Source: Clitoria ternatea (taxonomy: Eukaryota > Streptophyta > Magnoliopsida > Fabales > Fabaceae). Taken from it: 64,000 nucleotides of DNA. The notes beneath the pieces were generated by a model that was not told where the DNA came from, searched no databases, and saw only the letters and a program-made list of their open reading frames with translations. Shown piece by piece: positions 9,862 to 22,473 of the stretch. Numbering within the stretch: position 1 is the stretch's first letter; every line of letters begins with the position of its first letter. The stretch is from positions 117,568,501 to 117,632,500 of the forward strand of contig CM075669.1 of the NCBI GenBank assembly GCA_037962975.1, given 5' to 3'. The translations under genes were made by a program, and so were the position numbers.

Positions 9862-11490
9862 TTATGGGTTAGACGTGGATAATATATTCTTAGGAACCCA
9901 AATCATTTTTGTCTCAGTATAGCCTTTGTTCCTTATATGACATGTTGATGCACTGTGACCTTTTCTCACATAATGAGGGAATTTAACAAATGGGCTAGTT
10001 GAGGTCTTTTGTGAAATAAAGAGATTTTTCTGCAACTTTTGCTTTTTGGAAGGATCAGATCCTAGTTCTGCTTTTAAATGACATTTTTGTTTTCCAAGAA
10101 GAATATCTAGGTTATCTCTTCCTATAGTAAATTTAACTAATGCATTTTTTAAATCATCAATCTCTTGAATATGCTTTTGACATGTTGAACATGTATGTTT
10201 AATGATAGTTTCATTTTTAAGCTTAGTTTCTAAGTGTTCCTTTTCTTCTTTAACTTGTCCTAGTTCATGATTGACCTTTGATAGACTTTCTTCTAAGATT
10301 AGGTTAGAATTTTTCATATTTAAGAATTTCTTAGCTAGTTTTTGATATTCATTATGAAGATCTTCAAAAGCTTCTTGCAATTCATCAAATGTAGGATTTG
10401 AGTCATTTACCTCTTTGGTGTTAGTCATTAGGCATAAATTTGTGTCTTCATGGTCTGATTCCTTAGACGAGCTTAAACCATTTTCATCCCAGGTAATATA
10501 AGCTATTCTTTTATTTTTGGGATGCTTTTTCTCTTGCTTGTCAGACTTCTTATTTAGTTTCGGACACTCCTTTTTCATATGTCCATATTTTCCGCATTCA
10601 AAGCATTTTGGACCTTGGTTAGATTCATCATTTTTGAAGGAATTCTTGAAGTTCGGCTTCCTTTTCCCTTCCTCTTTCTTTAGAAACCTGTTAAATTGTT
10701 TAACAAATAATTTAAGGTCATTATAATCATTTATACCTTCTTCATCATCTTCTTCATTACTTTCTTTAATGGTTGATGATGATGCTTTTAGAGCAATACT
10801 TTTCTTCTTTTTGTTGCTTTCCTCATGTTGATTCAATCTTTCAAGCTTGAGTTCATGCTCTTGTAATTTTCCAAAGAGTGTTGCAAGGGACATGCTTGAC
10901 AAATCTTTTGATTCTGATATAGCAGTTACTTTTGGTTGCCATTCCCTGTTCAAGCATCTTAATACTTTATCAATCAAATCTTTATTTGAAAAGGTTTTTC
11001 CTAAGCATGCAAGATGATTGATTATATGAGTGAATCTCTTTTGCATGTCTTGTATGCTTTCATTGTTGTTCATTCTAAATAATTCATATTCCCTAGTTAG
11101 GGTATTTATTCTTGATCTCTTAACTTCGCTTGTTCCTTCGTGAGTTACTTCTAAGGTATCCCACATCTCTTTTGCTGTCTTGCAATTAGATATTCTAAAG
11201 TATTCGTCCATTCCTAAGGCTGAGGTTATTATATTTTTGGCCTTGAGGTTATATTGGACTTTTGTTTTATCCGCACCAGTCCATTCACTTCTTGGTTTAA
11301 TCATGGTTACTTCTCCAACTTCTTTGGTTGGTATGAATGGACCATTTTCAATGGAGTCCCATATGTCTATATCAGTAGCTTCTATGAATATTTGCATACG
11401 GGTTTTCCAATATTGATATCCTACTCCGTTAAATACAGGAGGTCTATGTATGGAGTTTCCCTCAGGAAAGATAGGATTGAAAGAGGCCAT
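9862..11490 (-). CDS. gag: C1 Gag (capsid/nucleocapsid), intact 542-codon ORF
   Basis: Structural Gag protein of a copia element; it would assemble particles around the element RNA. Residues 1-115 carry the start typical of this family (MASFNPIFPEG, then RPPVFNG and the YWKTRM region), and residues 60-210 match the UBN2/Retrotran_gag region (NLKAKNIITSAL, QDMQKRFTHIINHL). A perfect CCHC zinc knuckle CFECGKYGHMKKEC is at residues 296-309. Residues 365-455 look like a coiled coil. Near the C-terminus a second knuckle-like motif (VRKGHSASTCH) has lost its first cysteines. The start codon lies about 50 bp from the PBS on the minus strand, as expected for the first ORF. No stop or frameshift interrupts it, so Gag was probably functional until recently although pol is absent. 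Confidence 0.93.
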   Translation of the reverse strand: MASFNPIFPEGNSIHRPPVFNGVGYQYWKTRMQIFIEATDIDIWDSIENGPFIPTKEVGEVTMIKPRSEWTGADKTKVQYNLKAKNIITSALGMDEYFRISNCKTAKEMWDTLEVTHEGTSEVKRSRINTLTREYELFRMNNNESIQDMQKRFTHIINHLACLGKTFSNKDLIDKVLRCLNREWQPKVTAISESKDLSSMSLATLFGKLQEHELKLERLNQHEESNKKKKSIALKASSSTIKESNEEDDEEGINDYNDLKLFVKQFNRFLKKEEGKRKPNFKNSFKNDESNQGPKCFECGKYGHMKKECPKLNKKSDKQEKKHPKNKRIAYITWDENGLSSSKESDHEDTNLCLMTNTKEVNDSNPTFDELQEAFEDLHNEYQKLAKKFLNMKNSNLILEESLSKVNHELGQVKEEKEHLETKLKNETIIKHTCSTCQKHIQEIDDLKNALVKFTIGRDNLDILLGKQKCHLKAELGSDPSKKQKLQKNLFISQKTSTSPFVKFPHYVRKGHSASTCHIRNKGYTETKMIWVPKNILSTSNP

Positions 11491-11529
11491 GGATCTTCTT
11501 GAGGTTGTTAAACCTTTTCCAAGATACGA

Positions 11530-11541
11530 GCTTTGATACCA
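11530..11541 (-). other. Primer-binding site of C1
   Basis: The minus strand reads tggtatcaaagc two bases after the LTR end. It matches the initiator-Met tRNA site tggtatcagagc with one mismatch. Confidence 0.88.
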
Positions 11542-12140
11542 CTTGTTAGTCTACTGGCCTCCTATAACTCGAGGGGGGGTGAATTGAGTAGTTAGGAACT
11601 TTTTTCACTAATAAATTTCTCCTCTAAAAACTCAATATGCAATGATATGTGATTTGAATAATAATGCTTAAAACATAAAGAGTTTAAAGGTTAGAGAGGT
11701 GCAAATAGAGATTTATACTGGTTTGGCTAACCACTGCCTACGTCCAGTCTTCTCAAGACACCCTTGAGGAAATTCACTATAATCAAATCTCTTGATTACA
11801 CCACAATGGGGACTCATACCCTGATCACAAATGCCTTGGATGCTACACCACACCCAAGCACATCACCCTTGGATGCTTCACCACATCCAAGAACATCACC
11901 CTTGGATGCTACACCACATCCAAGAAGAACACCCTCAGAGATACACCACTCTGAATATCAATCTTACTTTAGAGATAAAGAACTCTACAAGAAAACTCTC
12001 TTAAAGAGTATGATGAACAAATTGAGGAACAAGAAAGAGTAATAACTCTATTAAGAGAATATGGCCATTATTGCTCTTAAAAAAAGATTAGAAGTATTTG
12101 GTGTTGGTCTTGGTGTCCTTTTGCAAATGAAATACCCTCC

Positions 12141-12148
12141 TATTTATA
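12141..12148 (-). promoter_or_regulatory. TATA box, C1 right (5') LTR
   Basis: The minus strand reads tataaata. As this is the 5' LTR it is the copy that would drive the element RNA. The palindrome array at 12278-12462 lies just upstream of it. Confidence 0.65.
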
Positions 12149-12277
12149 GGAGAAGAAATGCCTTCAAGAGGTGTGAAATTATTGATTAAAATAATTGGAA
12201 AGGTACCTCTTGGATAAAATAATATTTTGTGAAAAGTTATAATGTTTCAACATGATTTTTTGCTTTCTGATCATGTT

Positions 12278-12462
12278 GTAATCGATTACATAAAATAGGT
12301 AATCGATTACAGCCTTTTAAAATCAGTTTTAAAACATAACGTTCATATTGTAATCGATTACTTAAACATGGTAATCGATTACATTGCTGAGGTAATTGAT
12401 TACACTAATGAGGTAATCAATTACACAATGTAATTGATTACACTAATGAGGTAATCAATTAC
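12278..12462. repeat. GTAATCGATTAC palindrome array, C1 right LTR
   Basis: It has the same copy number and spacing as 8941-9125, with the same CG-to-TG or CA variants at the same positions. The decay therefore predates this insertion. Confidence 0.9.
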
Positions 12463-13181
12463 ATTCCATCAGAATGTATTCTTATTTTAAAACCTTTTTA
12501 TATTAATGGCCGTACTTTCTTTTTATAGAGTCTTACTTTAATTATGCCTTGGTCTTGGATCTTCATTCTTGATCTCTGGCATTGGCCTTGTCATTATCAA
12601 AATCCTTCATGGTCTTCATTCTCCCCCTTTTTGATGATGACAATATTTCATTGATTTCATGACTCTTTTTGTGCTTGACATGGTATACTAAATCTTCAAG
12701 TCTTGCATCCATGTTGTTAATCATGTCTTGCATATATGTTGTTAATATCAAAACCTTAGTTCTTCATTAATGACATTTTTAGCCTCCAACTTCTGCATGA
12801 AAGTTGTATAAAATTATGTTATAGAGAAGTGAAAATTGGTCTTACCTCAATTGGAGTTTTCTAACTCTCATGAGGCGTAAAATACCGAACCCACTGCATT
12901 GTAAAACTCAAGTTTAAGAGGGTTATCAACCCAACTTTTTATGATTGCCAAATTGGGACTAATAGGTGATATTTGTGACATATCCCTCTATTTTTGAGAC
13001 TAAGAATGAACCTTTTACATGTCTCAATGTTGAAATTTATCATGGGCTCATTATTGCCAAAAACCCCTTTTTATTATGTAAAAATAAGTGATTTCATTAG
13101 GGGTATATGTGTGGTGTGTCTTAGTGGTTATTGGGGAATGGCTTAAGGCCTTGGCAAGGTATGTGTATGCCTATGCTATGT

Positions 13182-13189
13182 TATAAATA
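13182..13189 (+). promoter_or_regulatory. Possible TATA box, L 5' LTR
   Basis: The sequence tataaata occurs in atgttataaatacatgc and is conserved in the other L LTR (20232-20239). With C1 removed it lies roughly half a kilobase downstream of the palindrome array. No transcription start can be seen, and other A/T boxes exist nearby. Confidence 0.35.
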
Positions 13190-13784
13190 CATGCATGCTT
13201 CACCATTATAAATATATTATGAATCACGAGGAAAAGTAAATGATATGGTTATATGACACACCTTGTGTGATAATGAAACTAATGAGGGGATAATTGAATG
13301 GCAATGAGTGTATAAATCAATGGATTTGAAATAGTGTTGATGATGATTAACAGTGGATGATACCACATATATTGAATGATGAATGGTAATGTTGAATGAA
13401 AAGGGATGTTGTTGTTGAACATACCCTTGAACAAGCAGTGATGGTTACTGTTGATGAGTGTGATGCCATTATGATTGATGCAAGTATTTGACTTGTATGT
13501 GTGAGATGCAATGATGATTGCTAAATGTATGTTATGAAATGCCTTGTTGATTTCCATGTGTGGATTAATGCTATGATGCTTCATATGCTTTTGATTACCA
13601 TGCGTGGTTTGATGTAAATATGAATGTTGAGCCTTGAGGGGCCTTGTGGTTAATTGTATGTCAATGATAACAAAATTAAATATATAATATACCTCTAAGT
13701 GAGAGGGTGAGGAATCCTTGCGAGGTTAAGATTGGCATATGCATTATTGCATTTTGCATTCATGGCGGGGCATAGCATTGATTA

Positions 13785-14245
13785 TGTGGTTGCGATCACA
13801 GTGAATGGTCTTGCAGGACTATATGAAGGGAGTACCCCATGTGTGGCAGGAAACCAATAAGTGAATGAATAAAGGTGGTTCCGATCACCAATATATTAAG
13901 AATGATGAACGTGGTTACGATCATGAGTATATTGAAATGTGAAAGATCCTACGGGATTCTATAAGGGGAGTACACCATTCGTGGCGAGAAACCGATATGA
14001 TATGATGAAGGTGGTTGCGATCACCAATATGTTGATACATGAAAAACCTTATGGGGTTCCATGAAGGGGTACACCTTGCGAGGTGGGAAACCCACGTGAT
14101 GATGACATGAATTGATATACGTGGTTGCGATCACAAGAAAAAGTACCTTGCGAGGCTGCTTGAAGGGAGTACCCCATGCGTGGCGGGAAACCAATATGAT
14201 GATATTATAAGTGGTTACGATCACTTGAGATACCATGTGCGCATG
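13785..14245. repeat. Degenerate tandem array (gtggttgcgatcac units), L 5' LTR
   Basis: Units contain a gtggttgcgatcac box, then a ccttgcggggttc part, then gggagtaccccatgcgtgg and cgggaaaccaatatg. Six boxes occur at spacings of roughly 35-130 bp. Units are irregular and partly deleted, so it is a decayed minisatellite. Confidence 0.8.
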
Positions 14246-15220
14246 GGTGATTGAAATGGATCCATTGCATATGTATTAAACACTTGACATATGCATTAGC
14301 CATAGGTACATGGCATTTGAGATGGAGATGACCAAAAAGATATGAGAACCTCTTGAGAGAGTGTTAATTGATTAAAGATTTAATGACTTAATTGATGATA
14401 ATTGTGAATGCCCGTAACGATGTAGGGTTATGTGAAGGTGTATGTGCTTGTGCTTGACATGAATTATGAACAATGAGGCTTGTATGCCTAATCTAATATC
14501 TTGATGATAGTTTAATGATGAATTGATGATTTATAGCAAAGCACACATGTTGGTTGTATGCATGTACACATAATCATAATGTATTTATATTCGTCATTTT
14601 GAATGTATAACTCACTCTCCTATGTTGTCTCCTTTTTAGTATTGTGATGCAAATTTACCAAGGAATGAGTTTGGATTTTTGAGTTAAAGCTCTTGAAGAA
14701 GGTAAATAATGGTAATGGAATGCCTTGGCCGGCAACATTTGTTAAACATAATGTAATCATTGATTTATGTATATTGACATTGACAGATAGTGGCTCTTAA
14801 ATATGTAAATATACTAATGTATATTTATGTTAGTGGTATTTGAAATGATACCAATTGATGATGTATGATTATGATTTATATGTGTAGTCGATTACGGTTT
14901 AATAGGCTTACATAATGAATTGCATGATTGCTTGGGCCTTTTTCCATATCTTCATATATGGAACTAGGCGGGTGCCCCGTATACATATTCTTCTTCCACT
15001 GTAAACTCAAATTATTTTGTATACATATGTGGGCATTTTGATTAGCGATCTAGTTTATAAATTATTAAATCTTACTCTTCGATTTTCTGTGGTTGGGTCT
15101 TGATGTAATCGTTGTGGTGTTTTGAAATTATTTTAAACGTGAAAAATTTACTCGTATTTTTATTAATTATTATCTTGATTACATCGAGATTCGGGTCCAG
15201 AAAATCGCGGTGTGACAAGC

Positions 15221-15232
15221 TGGTATCAGAGC
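15221..15232 (+). other. Primer-binding site of element L
   Basis: A perfect tggtatcagagc, complementary to the 3' end of initiator-Met tRNA, lies three bases after the LTR end (tgtgaca, agc). Confidence 0.93.
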
Positions 15233-17238
15233 ATATTTTGCTCTAAATTAGATTTGTTAATTATCATCGGAGTATGGTTACTTTGCATTGAAATTGATAT
15301 CATGGATGATTGGAGCATGATTGCTTAATATTGAAACATTTTGTTGATCATTGGAATATGGTTGTTCTGTATAGATTTAAGAGTGGTAATTATCTTGAGG
15401 ATGATATTATGTTAAGCATTGGTTGCCCTATATGGATTTGTAAAAGACTAATTGTCTAAGAATTATGAATTGATTATAGGGGCATTATTGCTTATTGAGG
15501 ATTCCTTGTGAACCATTAGTATTGAGATGCGGTCGTTGTTTATAGGGGTACGCCCCTTTATGATTGGGGTTGTATGATGCACTTGGGGAGCATAGTTGCT
15601 CATTGGCAAACTTAATGATTAATAAGAATGAATATATATGGGTAAATTTCTCATGTAATAGATGTGGTTGTTTGTGTAAGTCCGGCTAAGTTCCTTAGAC
15701 TATTTCCTTCAAATGACGAATACATTGTTATTATGCATTGACATTGATATATAATGAGTATTAATTGATTTAATAATGGATTTGTACCATGTGTGATCAT
15801 GGATACATATTGAGAAATGAATTGATATGGTAGTAGACCATGGATGTAAGACCATGTGTAGGTTGAAATTGAATTATTGGTCAGGTCTCTTGTATGATTT
15901 ATGTTTATGACTCCTAGTCGTGGCATGCTTATTGAATATGAATGATTCATGCATTCAAATTGATTGAATAAAAGATGGTGAAAGGATCCCCTAGTAGGGA
16001 TATTTTTGAATTTAAATGATTGGTTGTGCTAAATTTTGAAAGATGGATTTTATATCCTTTGGCACAAGAACCTTATATATTATATGATACAAGTACTTTA
16101 TTGTATCTCCCTAGATTGGGAACATGAATAAGTGATGAGATGATGAAATGTGGAATTTCATATGCACCCAATTGGGGTTAGACTTGATTTTATATATGTG
16201 AGCACCGAGTGAATAATTAATTTAATTATGACCCACTAGATGTGGTACCCTGGTTTAACTTGGCATGATCTTGTTATGGTGGTCTAGGCTCTATGTGATT
16301 TTTGGCCATGTCTATTGATGTTTGTGTGTTGTGGGTGTATCTCATAAATCTCATAATGGGTAGTAGGTGAACCCTTGGACTTTCAAAGCATGATGATTTG
16401 TTAATTGAGCCCTAGTGAAATTAATTATGTGATGAATTGTTGAGGCTAGAGCCGGCATGAGATAGAATACGAATGATGAATGTAAACCCTGATGATTGAT
16501 GAATAATAACGTTGAATTTGGGGTATGATTTGGTATTGGTAATGATATATGATTTTAAGATATGACTTTGGGCTAAATTGTGTACCCTTAATATTGTACT
16601 CGTTGGAATAGCTATGGGATATGAAATGATATTATGATAATATACGTAATTTTGCATTGGTAAAGGAAATTTGAGCTTGTCATTGCCCTTTTTTTTTCTG
16701 AAAAAGAATATATTGATGATAGAAACCCCATAGTGATGTGATATGATACGCGTTATGCGCCCAACTTATGGACTTTGGTTGTGATCTGTGAGGAGAATTC
16801 CTAATGGGAATACGAAGTACTTGTCCTGACATGACCTTGCATGCCATAGGTATTGTAGCAACGTACACTTATGCACCGACCTTATGTGTTTGTGGTAACC
16901 ACTACGGGATTGGGACGCCTTCTTGTATGTCAGATGTAGCAACACATAGGCCGGGCAGGTGTAGGGTTGTAACTGCTTATGGTGAATGTTTGAGTCTATC
17001 TGGTGGTACTGGATATGAATGTGTGAGTTGAGTCGAATGAATTGAGAATTGATGAGTTGTGACTCACTTTGGATATATGAGATTTTATGCTTAGGACAAA
17101 GAAATGATGATGATTATGTCTTGATGGACTTTGGGAAGTTCAATACTATTTTATGATGACGTTATACCATATTGGTGTGCGGCCTGAAGTATGGCCTTAC
17201 GATATATGTGTCGAGGTTAAATTTCAAGGAAGAAATTT

Positions 17239-17255
17239 CTTTAGGTGGGGTGGAT
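17239..17255 (+). other. Polypurine tract of element L
   Basis: The run aggtggggtggat lies immediately before tgtaacatccc of the 3' LTR. The position and G-richness fit a plus-strand primer. Confidence 0.82.
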
Positions 17256-19557
17256 TGTAACATCCCAAAATTTATAAAAATTAATTAAGGAGAATAAATA
17301 ATAAATAATTATATATGAGTTGATTTATGTCCCAAAAATTTGGAAATAATTAAATTGGTATTTATTATGGATATTTATAATTTATTAAGATTTAAGGAGT
17401 TAAAATTATACCCGGTTAAAATATGGGTATCAGACCAAGTATCTATGATTAAGATGTCGTTGGTCAGGGCTGTTAAGAATATTATTGGGGATCTGAATAT
17501 GTATTTGGAATAATTTTTGGATTAAGTATTGAGCCCGAACGGAGATCATGTTTATTATAAAATGGAAGGCTTTTAATGAAAGATATGCATTTTAATTTCT
17601 CCTCTCTCCTCCTTTTCTCCATTCATTCATTGGCTTCTTCTCCACTCCCACTCTCCCTTAATTTTTCATTTCTTCTTCCTGCTTCACATCCAAAACCGTC
17701 CACCTCTTCCCCTCCACTATTTCTTACAAAAATCAACCTCTAACCCAAGATTCATGAAGGATTAATGGACATAGAAGCAGACTTGGCTCTCTTGTTCTTC
17801 CCTTTCCCTCATTTTTGAGTTTGGCTTCGGGCTTGGAGGAAAGGTATGATTTTGGACCACCCGTGGCTTTTATTGATAGTTTTTAAGTTATTGAGGTGTT
17901 GTAATGGGAGGTTAGATGTTGTTTTGATGAATGGAGATATGTTGAACCAAACCCTAGGTGGGATAACCATTGGGGATTGTTATTGATGTTGATAATAAAT
18001 GGAATATAATGTTGTTAGCCTATAGATGTTTGAAATGAGGCATAAATGTAGTTGGAATTGATGATAGTGAGTTCTTGATGAAAACCCTAGAAATTAGGAT
18101 TTTGGGGCTTTAGGAAATTGATGAGAAAATTATGAATTATTGATATTGGAATGATTATATATATATAAGAATGAGTTTTTGAATGTGTAATATTGATTGT
18201 TGATGTTGAGGTATTGTTAGGAGAGACTTGAACAATGAGGATGATGATTATTGAATTTTAATGAACCTTGACCTTAAGATTTAGGAATGTATGTATTGTG
18301 GCTAGAAGAAATAGTTTTTGAGAAGTGAATATGAGGTACTTAATGTTAGGTGATGATTTGTATGATGATAAATGATAGTGAAAATGGTAGAGGGCCTCTG
18401 ATGGTGAAACCTATAAATAGGTATTGATATGAGTATAAAAAGGGGGAATGTGAGCACTAAACCATGATGGTTGTGATGGGGTAAGCAAATAAATAAGATT
18501 GTGAATTGATGAGGTCTTAGACCATTTTGTGTGCCATTAAAATTATTGATTGATAATGGTTTGAAAGGAGCTAAGAGGCTCGTGATGAATTTGAATGGCA
18601 AATGGATAGTGTAAGTGATGGTGAATGAGATGTTGTTGTTGTTGGGTATGGTTAGCCCTTTAAGATCTAGAGAATCTTGGTTTTGGGAAAGGAATTCTCG
18701 AAAACTAACATAAGTATGTGAATTGGTGTTTAACAAGTCTAGGACTTGACATTAAGCCTTAAGATATATTTACATTGCTTGAAATTATGATGATGCCTTG
18801 TGATGGCTTATTAATTTAGTGTGTGTATGTATATATGGAATGTGTAGATTGTAATTCAGACAATGTGGTGGAACAATTAGAGCATTTGGATTGCAGTTTG
18901 TCCCTCAAGGTAAGAGGGGAGTTTACATTCCAAATACATGAGTAGAATAATTAGTGATGTATGTATATCTGATAGTCATGCTTGCCTTGCTATGTTTATA
19001 GTAAAACAATGTGAATGGAAAATTATTGGCTATTGATAATGATATATCTGTATATATGTTGATGAATAACCCATGAGGGGTTGAATTAAGTGCATGTTAA
19101 TGAACCATCCTTGAGGGGATGAAGTATATGCCTTATGAATTGAGGATTTATGTGGATGCTTAGCATTGAATGTGATGGCCATTAGGATGGCATCAATGAT
19201 AAGATTGAAAGATAATGCATAATTAAGGAACTCATAGAGCCAAATAGAGTTTTATGTGATTTTGATGACATGTGATAGTTCCAATAGCCCATATATGTAG
19301 TTTATGACTTGTAGGAATTGGAATGGGCCAATTCTATTGAGAATAGGCCCTTGAGTTGCACAAAAGTGCCTCAAAATGGGTAACGCATTTATGCCCATAA
19401 GTCCCTAATTTTAGGAATTTTTAAGTGCGGCTGGTGGCCACACTTCACAAATAATGTATATAAGTTGGTGTTAAAATTTAGTGGGCATTGGAATTCATAT
19501 GAAAAAGTTATGGGGATTAGAAGTTGAAAAATTAAATGTTTTCTGCATAATTACTGA

Positions 19558-19742
19558 TGTAAATCGATTCACAATAGTGTGTGAATCGATTCAATATTCA
19601 CTGTCTTTACCATGCCTAATTCTAGTAGCGTGTGAATCGATTTACTCGAGGGGATAAATCGATTCACACCTGTCTGTTTGTCAATTTTGGGGCTTTTAGG
19701 ATGCATGAATCAATTCATGCAAGGGCTGAATCGATTCATGGC
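19558..19742. repeat. GAATCGATTC palindrome array, L 3' LTR (shortened)
   Basis: Five or six copies or variants of aatcgatt occur here. Compared with 7815-8145 the middle of the array is absent, consistent with deletion between repeat copies here or expansion in the other LTR. Confidence 0.8.
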
Positions 19743-20831
19743 CCTGTTATAGCCAGTGTCTTGTTGTTTTTCCAACTACTGTAATTCCTTTACTATTTTT
19801 GTCTCATTTCGGCATCTTAAATACTTTTTTGGCCTCCGAATGCTTCAGGAAAGTTGTAGATAATTATGTTACGGAGGTGTGAAAATTAGTCTTACCTTAA
19901 TTGAAGGTTTCTAACTCTCATGAGGCGTAAAATACCGAACCCACTGCATTGTAAAACTCAAGTTTAAGAGGGTTATGAACCCATCTTTTTATGACTGCCA
20001 AATTGGGGCTAATAGGTGATATTTGTGACATGTCCCTCTATTTTTAAGACTAAGAATGAACCTTTCACATGTCTCAATGTTGAAATTTATCATGGGCTCA
20101 TTATTGCCCAAAACCCTTTTTTATTATGTAAAAATAAGTGATTTCATTATAGGTACATGTGTGGTGTGTCGTAGAGGTGATTAGGGAATGGCTTAAGGCC
20201 TTGGCAAAGTATGTGTATGCCTATGCTATGTTATAAATACATGCATGCTTTACCATTATAGATATATTATGAATCACGATGAAAAGTAAATGATATGATT
20301 ATATGACACAGCTTGTGTCATAATGAAACTAATGAGGGGACAATTGAATGGAAATGAGTGTATAAATCAATGGATTTAAAATAGTGTCGATGATGATTAA
20401 AAGTGGATGATACCACATATAATGAATGTTGAATGATAATGTTGAATGAAAAGGGATGTTGTTGTTGAACATACCCTTGAACAAGGTTATGGTTATTGTT
20501 GATGAGTGTGATGCCATTATGATTGATGTAAGTATTTGACTTGTATGTGTGAGATGCAATGATGATTCCTAAATGTATGTTATGAAATACCTTGTTGATT
20601 TCCATGCGTGGATTAATGCTATGATGCTTGATATGCTTTTGATTACCAGGCATGGTTTGATGTAAATATGAATGTTGAGCCTTGAGGGGCCTTGTGGTTA
20701 ATTGTATGTCAATGATAACAAAATTAAATATATAATATACCTCTAAGTGAGAGGGTGAGGAATCCTTGTGAGGTTAAGATTGGCATATGCATTATTGTAT
20801 TTTGCATTCATGGCATGGCATAGCATTGATT

Positions 20832-21285
20832 ATGTGGTTGTGATCACAGTGAATGGTCTTGTGGGACTATATAAAGGGAGTACCCCATGCGTGGCGGGAA
20901 ACCAATATGTGAAAGAATAAAGGTGGTTGTGATCACCAATATGTTGAGAATGATGAACGTGGTTGCGATCACGAGTATATTGAAATGAGAAAGATCTTGC
21001 GGGATTCTATGAGGGGAGTACCCCATGCCTGGTGGGAAACCGATATGATATGATGAAGGTGGTTGTGATCACGAGTATGTTGATAAGTGAAAATCCTTGC
21101 GGGGTTCCATAAAGGGAGTACCCTTTGCGAGGCGGGAAACCCATGTGATGATGACATGAATTGATATATGTGGTTGCGATCATGAGAAAAAGCACCTTGC
21201 GAGGCTGCTAGAAGGGAGTACCCCATGCGTGGCAGGAAACCAATATGATGATGATTATAAGTGGTTACGATCACTTGAGATACCA
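20832..21285. repeat. Degenerate tandem array (gtggttgcgatcac units), L 3' LTR
   Basis: It corresponds to 13785-14245 with the same unit elements and slightly different indels. The array predates the L insertion and has changed little in unit number since. Confidence 0.8.
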
Positions 21286-21914
21286 TGAGCACATGGGTGA
21301 TTGAAATGGATCCATTACATATGTGTTAAACACTTGACATATGCATTAGCCATAGGTTCATGGCATTTGAGATGGAGATGACCAAAAAGATATGAGAACC
21401 TCTTGAGAGAGTGTTAATTGATTAAAGATTTAATGACTTAATTGATGATAATTGTGAATGCCCATAATGATGTAGGGTTATGTGAAGGTGTATGTGCTTG
21501 TGCTAGACAGGAATTATGAATAATGAGGCTTGTATGCCTAATCTAATATCTTGATGATAGTTTAATGATGAATTGATGATTTATAGCAAAGCACACATGT
21601 TGGTTGTATGCATGTACACATAATCACAATGTATTTATATTCGTCATTTTGAATGTATAATGTATTTTTATGTTGATGTAGGTTTTGATAATGACACAAC
21701 AAATGAAGGATCAAGATCAAACATATATATTTATGGACAAATTAATTATGTTTGATGATGGAAAATTGATGAATTCTAAAGAAATGTTTCAAGGCATTTT
21801 AAGTGGCTTAAATCAAATGGAAAATGATCAACAAAGTGCCTAAGGATCAAAGGATTAGAGCCATGATTGAACAAATATCAAAAGGGGTAAAACAAAGTGC
21901 TGGAATTCATGCAA

Positions 21915-22315
21915 CAGGTGCATGAATCGATTCATGAAGCAACACAAGGCCACATGAATCGATTCTTACGTAAAGAAAGGCCCAGAATTGAATTTTGCAT
22001 AGCTTGAATCGATTCCCACCAAGGCTGAATCGATTCATACGTGTTTCTTGGCCCAGGATTGCATTTCAAGCAGCTTGAATCGATTCCCACCAAGGCTGAA
22101 TCGATTCACACGTGTTTCTTGGCCCAGGAAGCTTAAAATTGAAGCTTGAATCGATTCCTATATTAGTTGAATCGATTCATTCGATTAATTATGTCCAGGA
22201 TTGCATTTTAAGTAGCTTGAATCAATTCCCACCAAGGCTGAATCGATTCACATGCTGATCAAGGCACAGATAACACTAAATGAATTGATTCATTTAGAGA
22301 ATGAATAGATTCATT
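21915..22315. repeat. TGAATCGATTCA palindrome array, C2 5' LTR
   Basis: About a dozen copies of gaatcgattc or one-base variants occur, partly inside a longer tandem unit (cagcttgaatcgattcccac, caaggctgaatcgattcaca, then cgtgtttcttggccca; spacing near 60-70 bp). The identical array is at about 28090-28490. Confidence 0.9.
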
Positions 22316-22473
22316 CTATTTGAAATTGAAGCTGAAAGCTGGACAACCTGGAATCGCATATGGAAAGCACAAATCGCACTATGACAAATTTAAAGTTAGC
22401 AAAGCTACACTCCACTATGTCATATACAATGCTGAAGGAATTATTAAATGCAAAAATCAGGTTCCCTGAAGGC

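Larger units (their letters stand above)
8223..12766 (-). mobile_element. Element C1: gag-only Sirevirus-like copia retrotransposon (TR-GAG type)
   Basis: This is a complete 4544-bp insertion on the minus strand with TG...CA ends and the duplication ttaat (8218-8222 and 12767-12771). Parts in minus-strand order are LTR (12766-11544), PBS, a 542-codon gag (11490-9862), a non-coding stretch, polypurine tract and LTR (9429-8223). The internal region is only 2.1 kb and contains no pol. The unoccupied site is still visible in the other L LTR near 19810-19850. From general knowledge, elements with only gag between LTRs are described as terminal-repeat gag elements and depend on relatives for RT and integrase. 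Confidence 0.92.
11544..12766 (-). repeat. 5' LTR of C1 (right on the map)
   Basis: It is 1223 bp with TG...CA ends and the same internal order as the partner: 33-bp minisatellite, TATA box, palindrome array and enclosed polypurine-like tract. Confidence 0.9.
5523..15217 (+). repeat. 5' LTR of element L (interrupted by C1)
   Basis: It has TG...CA ends and matches 17256-30217 along its length apart from C1 (8223-12766 plus one 5-bp duplication). The net length is about 5146 bp. Parts are an AT-rich start, GAATCGATTC palindromes (7815-8145), a tandem array (13785-14245) and a conserved end (tcgggtccagaaaatcg). The small open frames within it are not conserved as frames between the two LTRs and I do not call them genes. 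Confidence 0.85.
15218..17255 (+). other. Internal region of element L, no recognisable coding sequence
   Basis: This is 2038 bp between the two LTRs. It starts with a PBS and ends with a polypurine tract. Open frames on both strands are short and show no retroviral motif: no CCHC knuckle, no DTG/DSG protease, no YxDD and no DDE pattern. Base composition is like that of the LTRs. It is either the remains of a fully deleted gag-pol or unrelated spacer sequence of a LARD. Confidence 0.8.

Noticed and set aside
15221..15232. tggtatcagagc taken as part of a tRNA gene
   Set aside because: Only the 3' complementary 12 bases are present and they directly follow an LTR end; it is a primer-binding site.
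16804..17031. 75-codon cysteine-containing frame in the L interior as a possible small gene
   Set aside because: No homologous motif, signal peptide or conservation evidence; the frame overlaps an equally long one on the other strand.
18302..18736. 144-codon minus-strand frame in the L 3' LTR, with a counterpart at 6558-6857
   Set aside because: The counterpart in the other LTR is truncated and shifted, composition is low-complexity, and no motif is visible. I treat it as a chance frame in an LTR.
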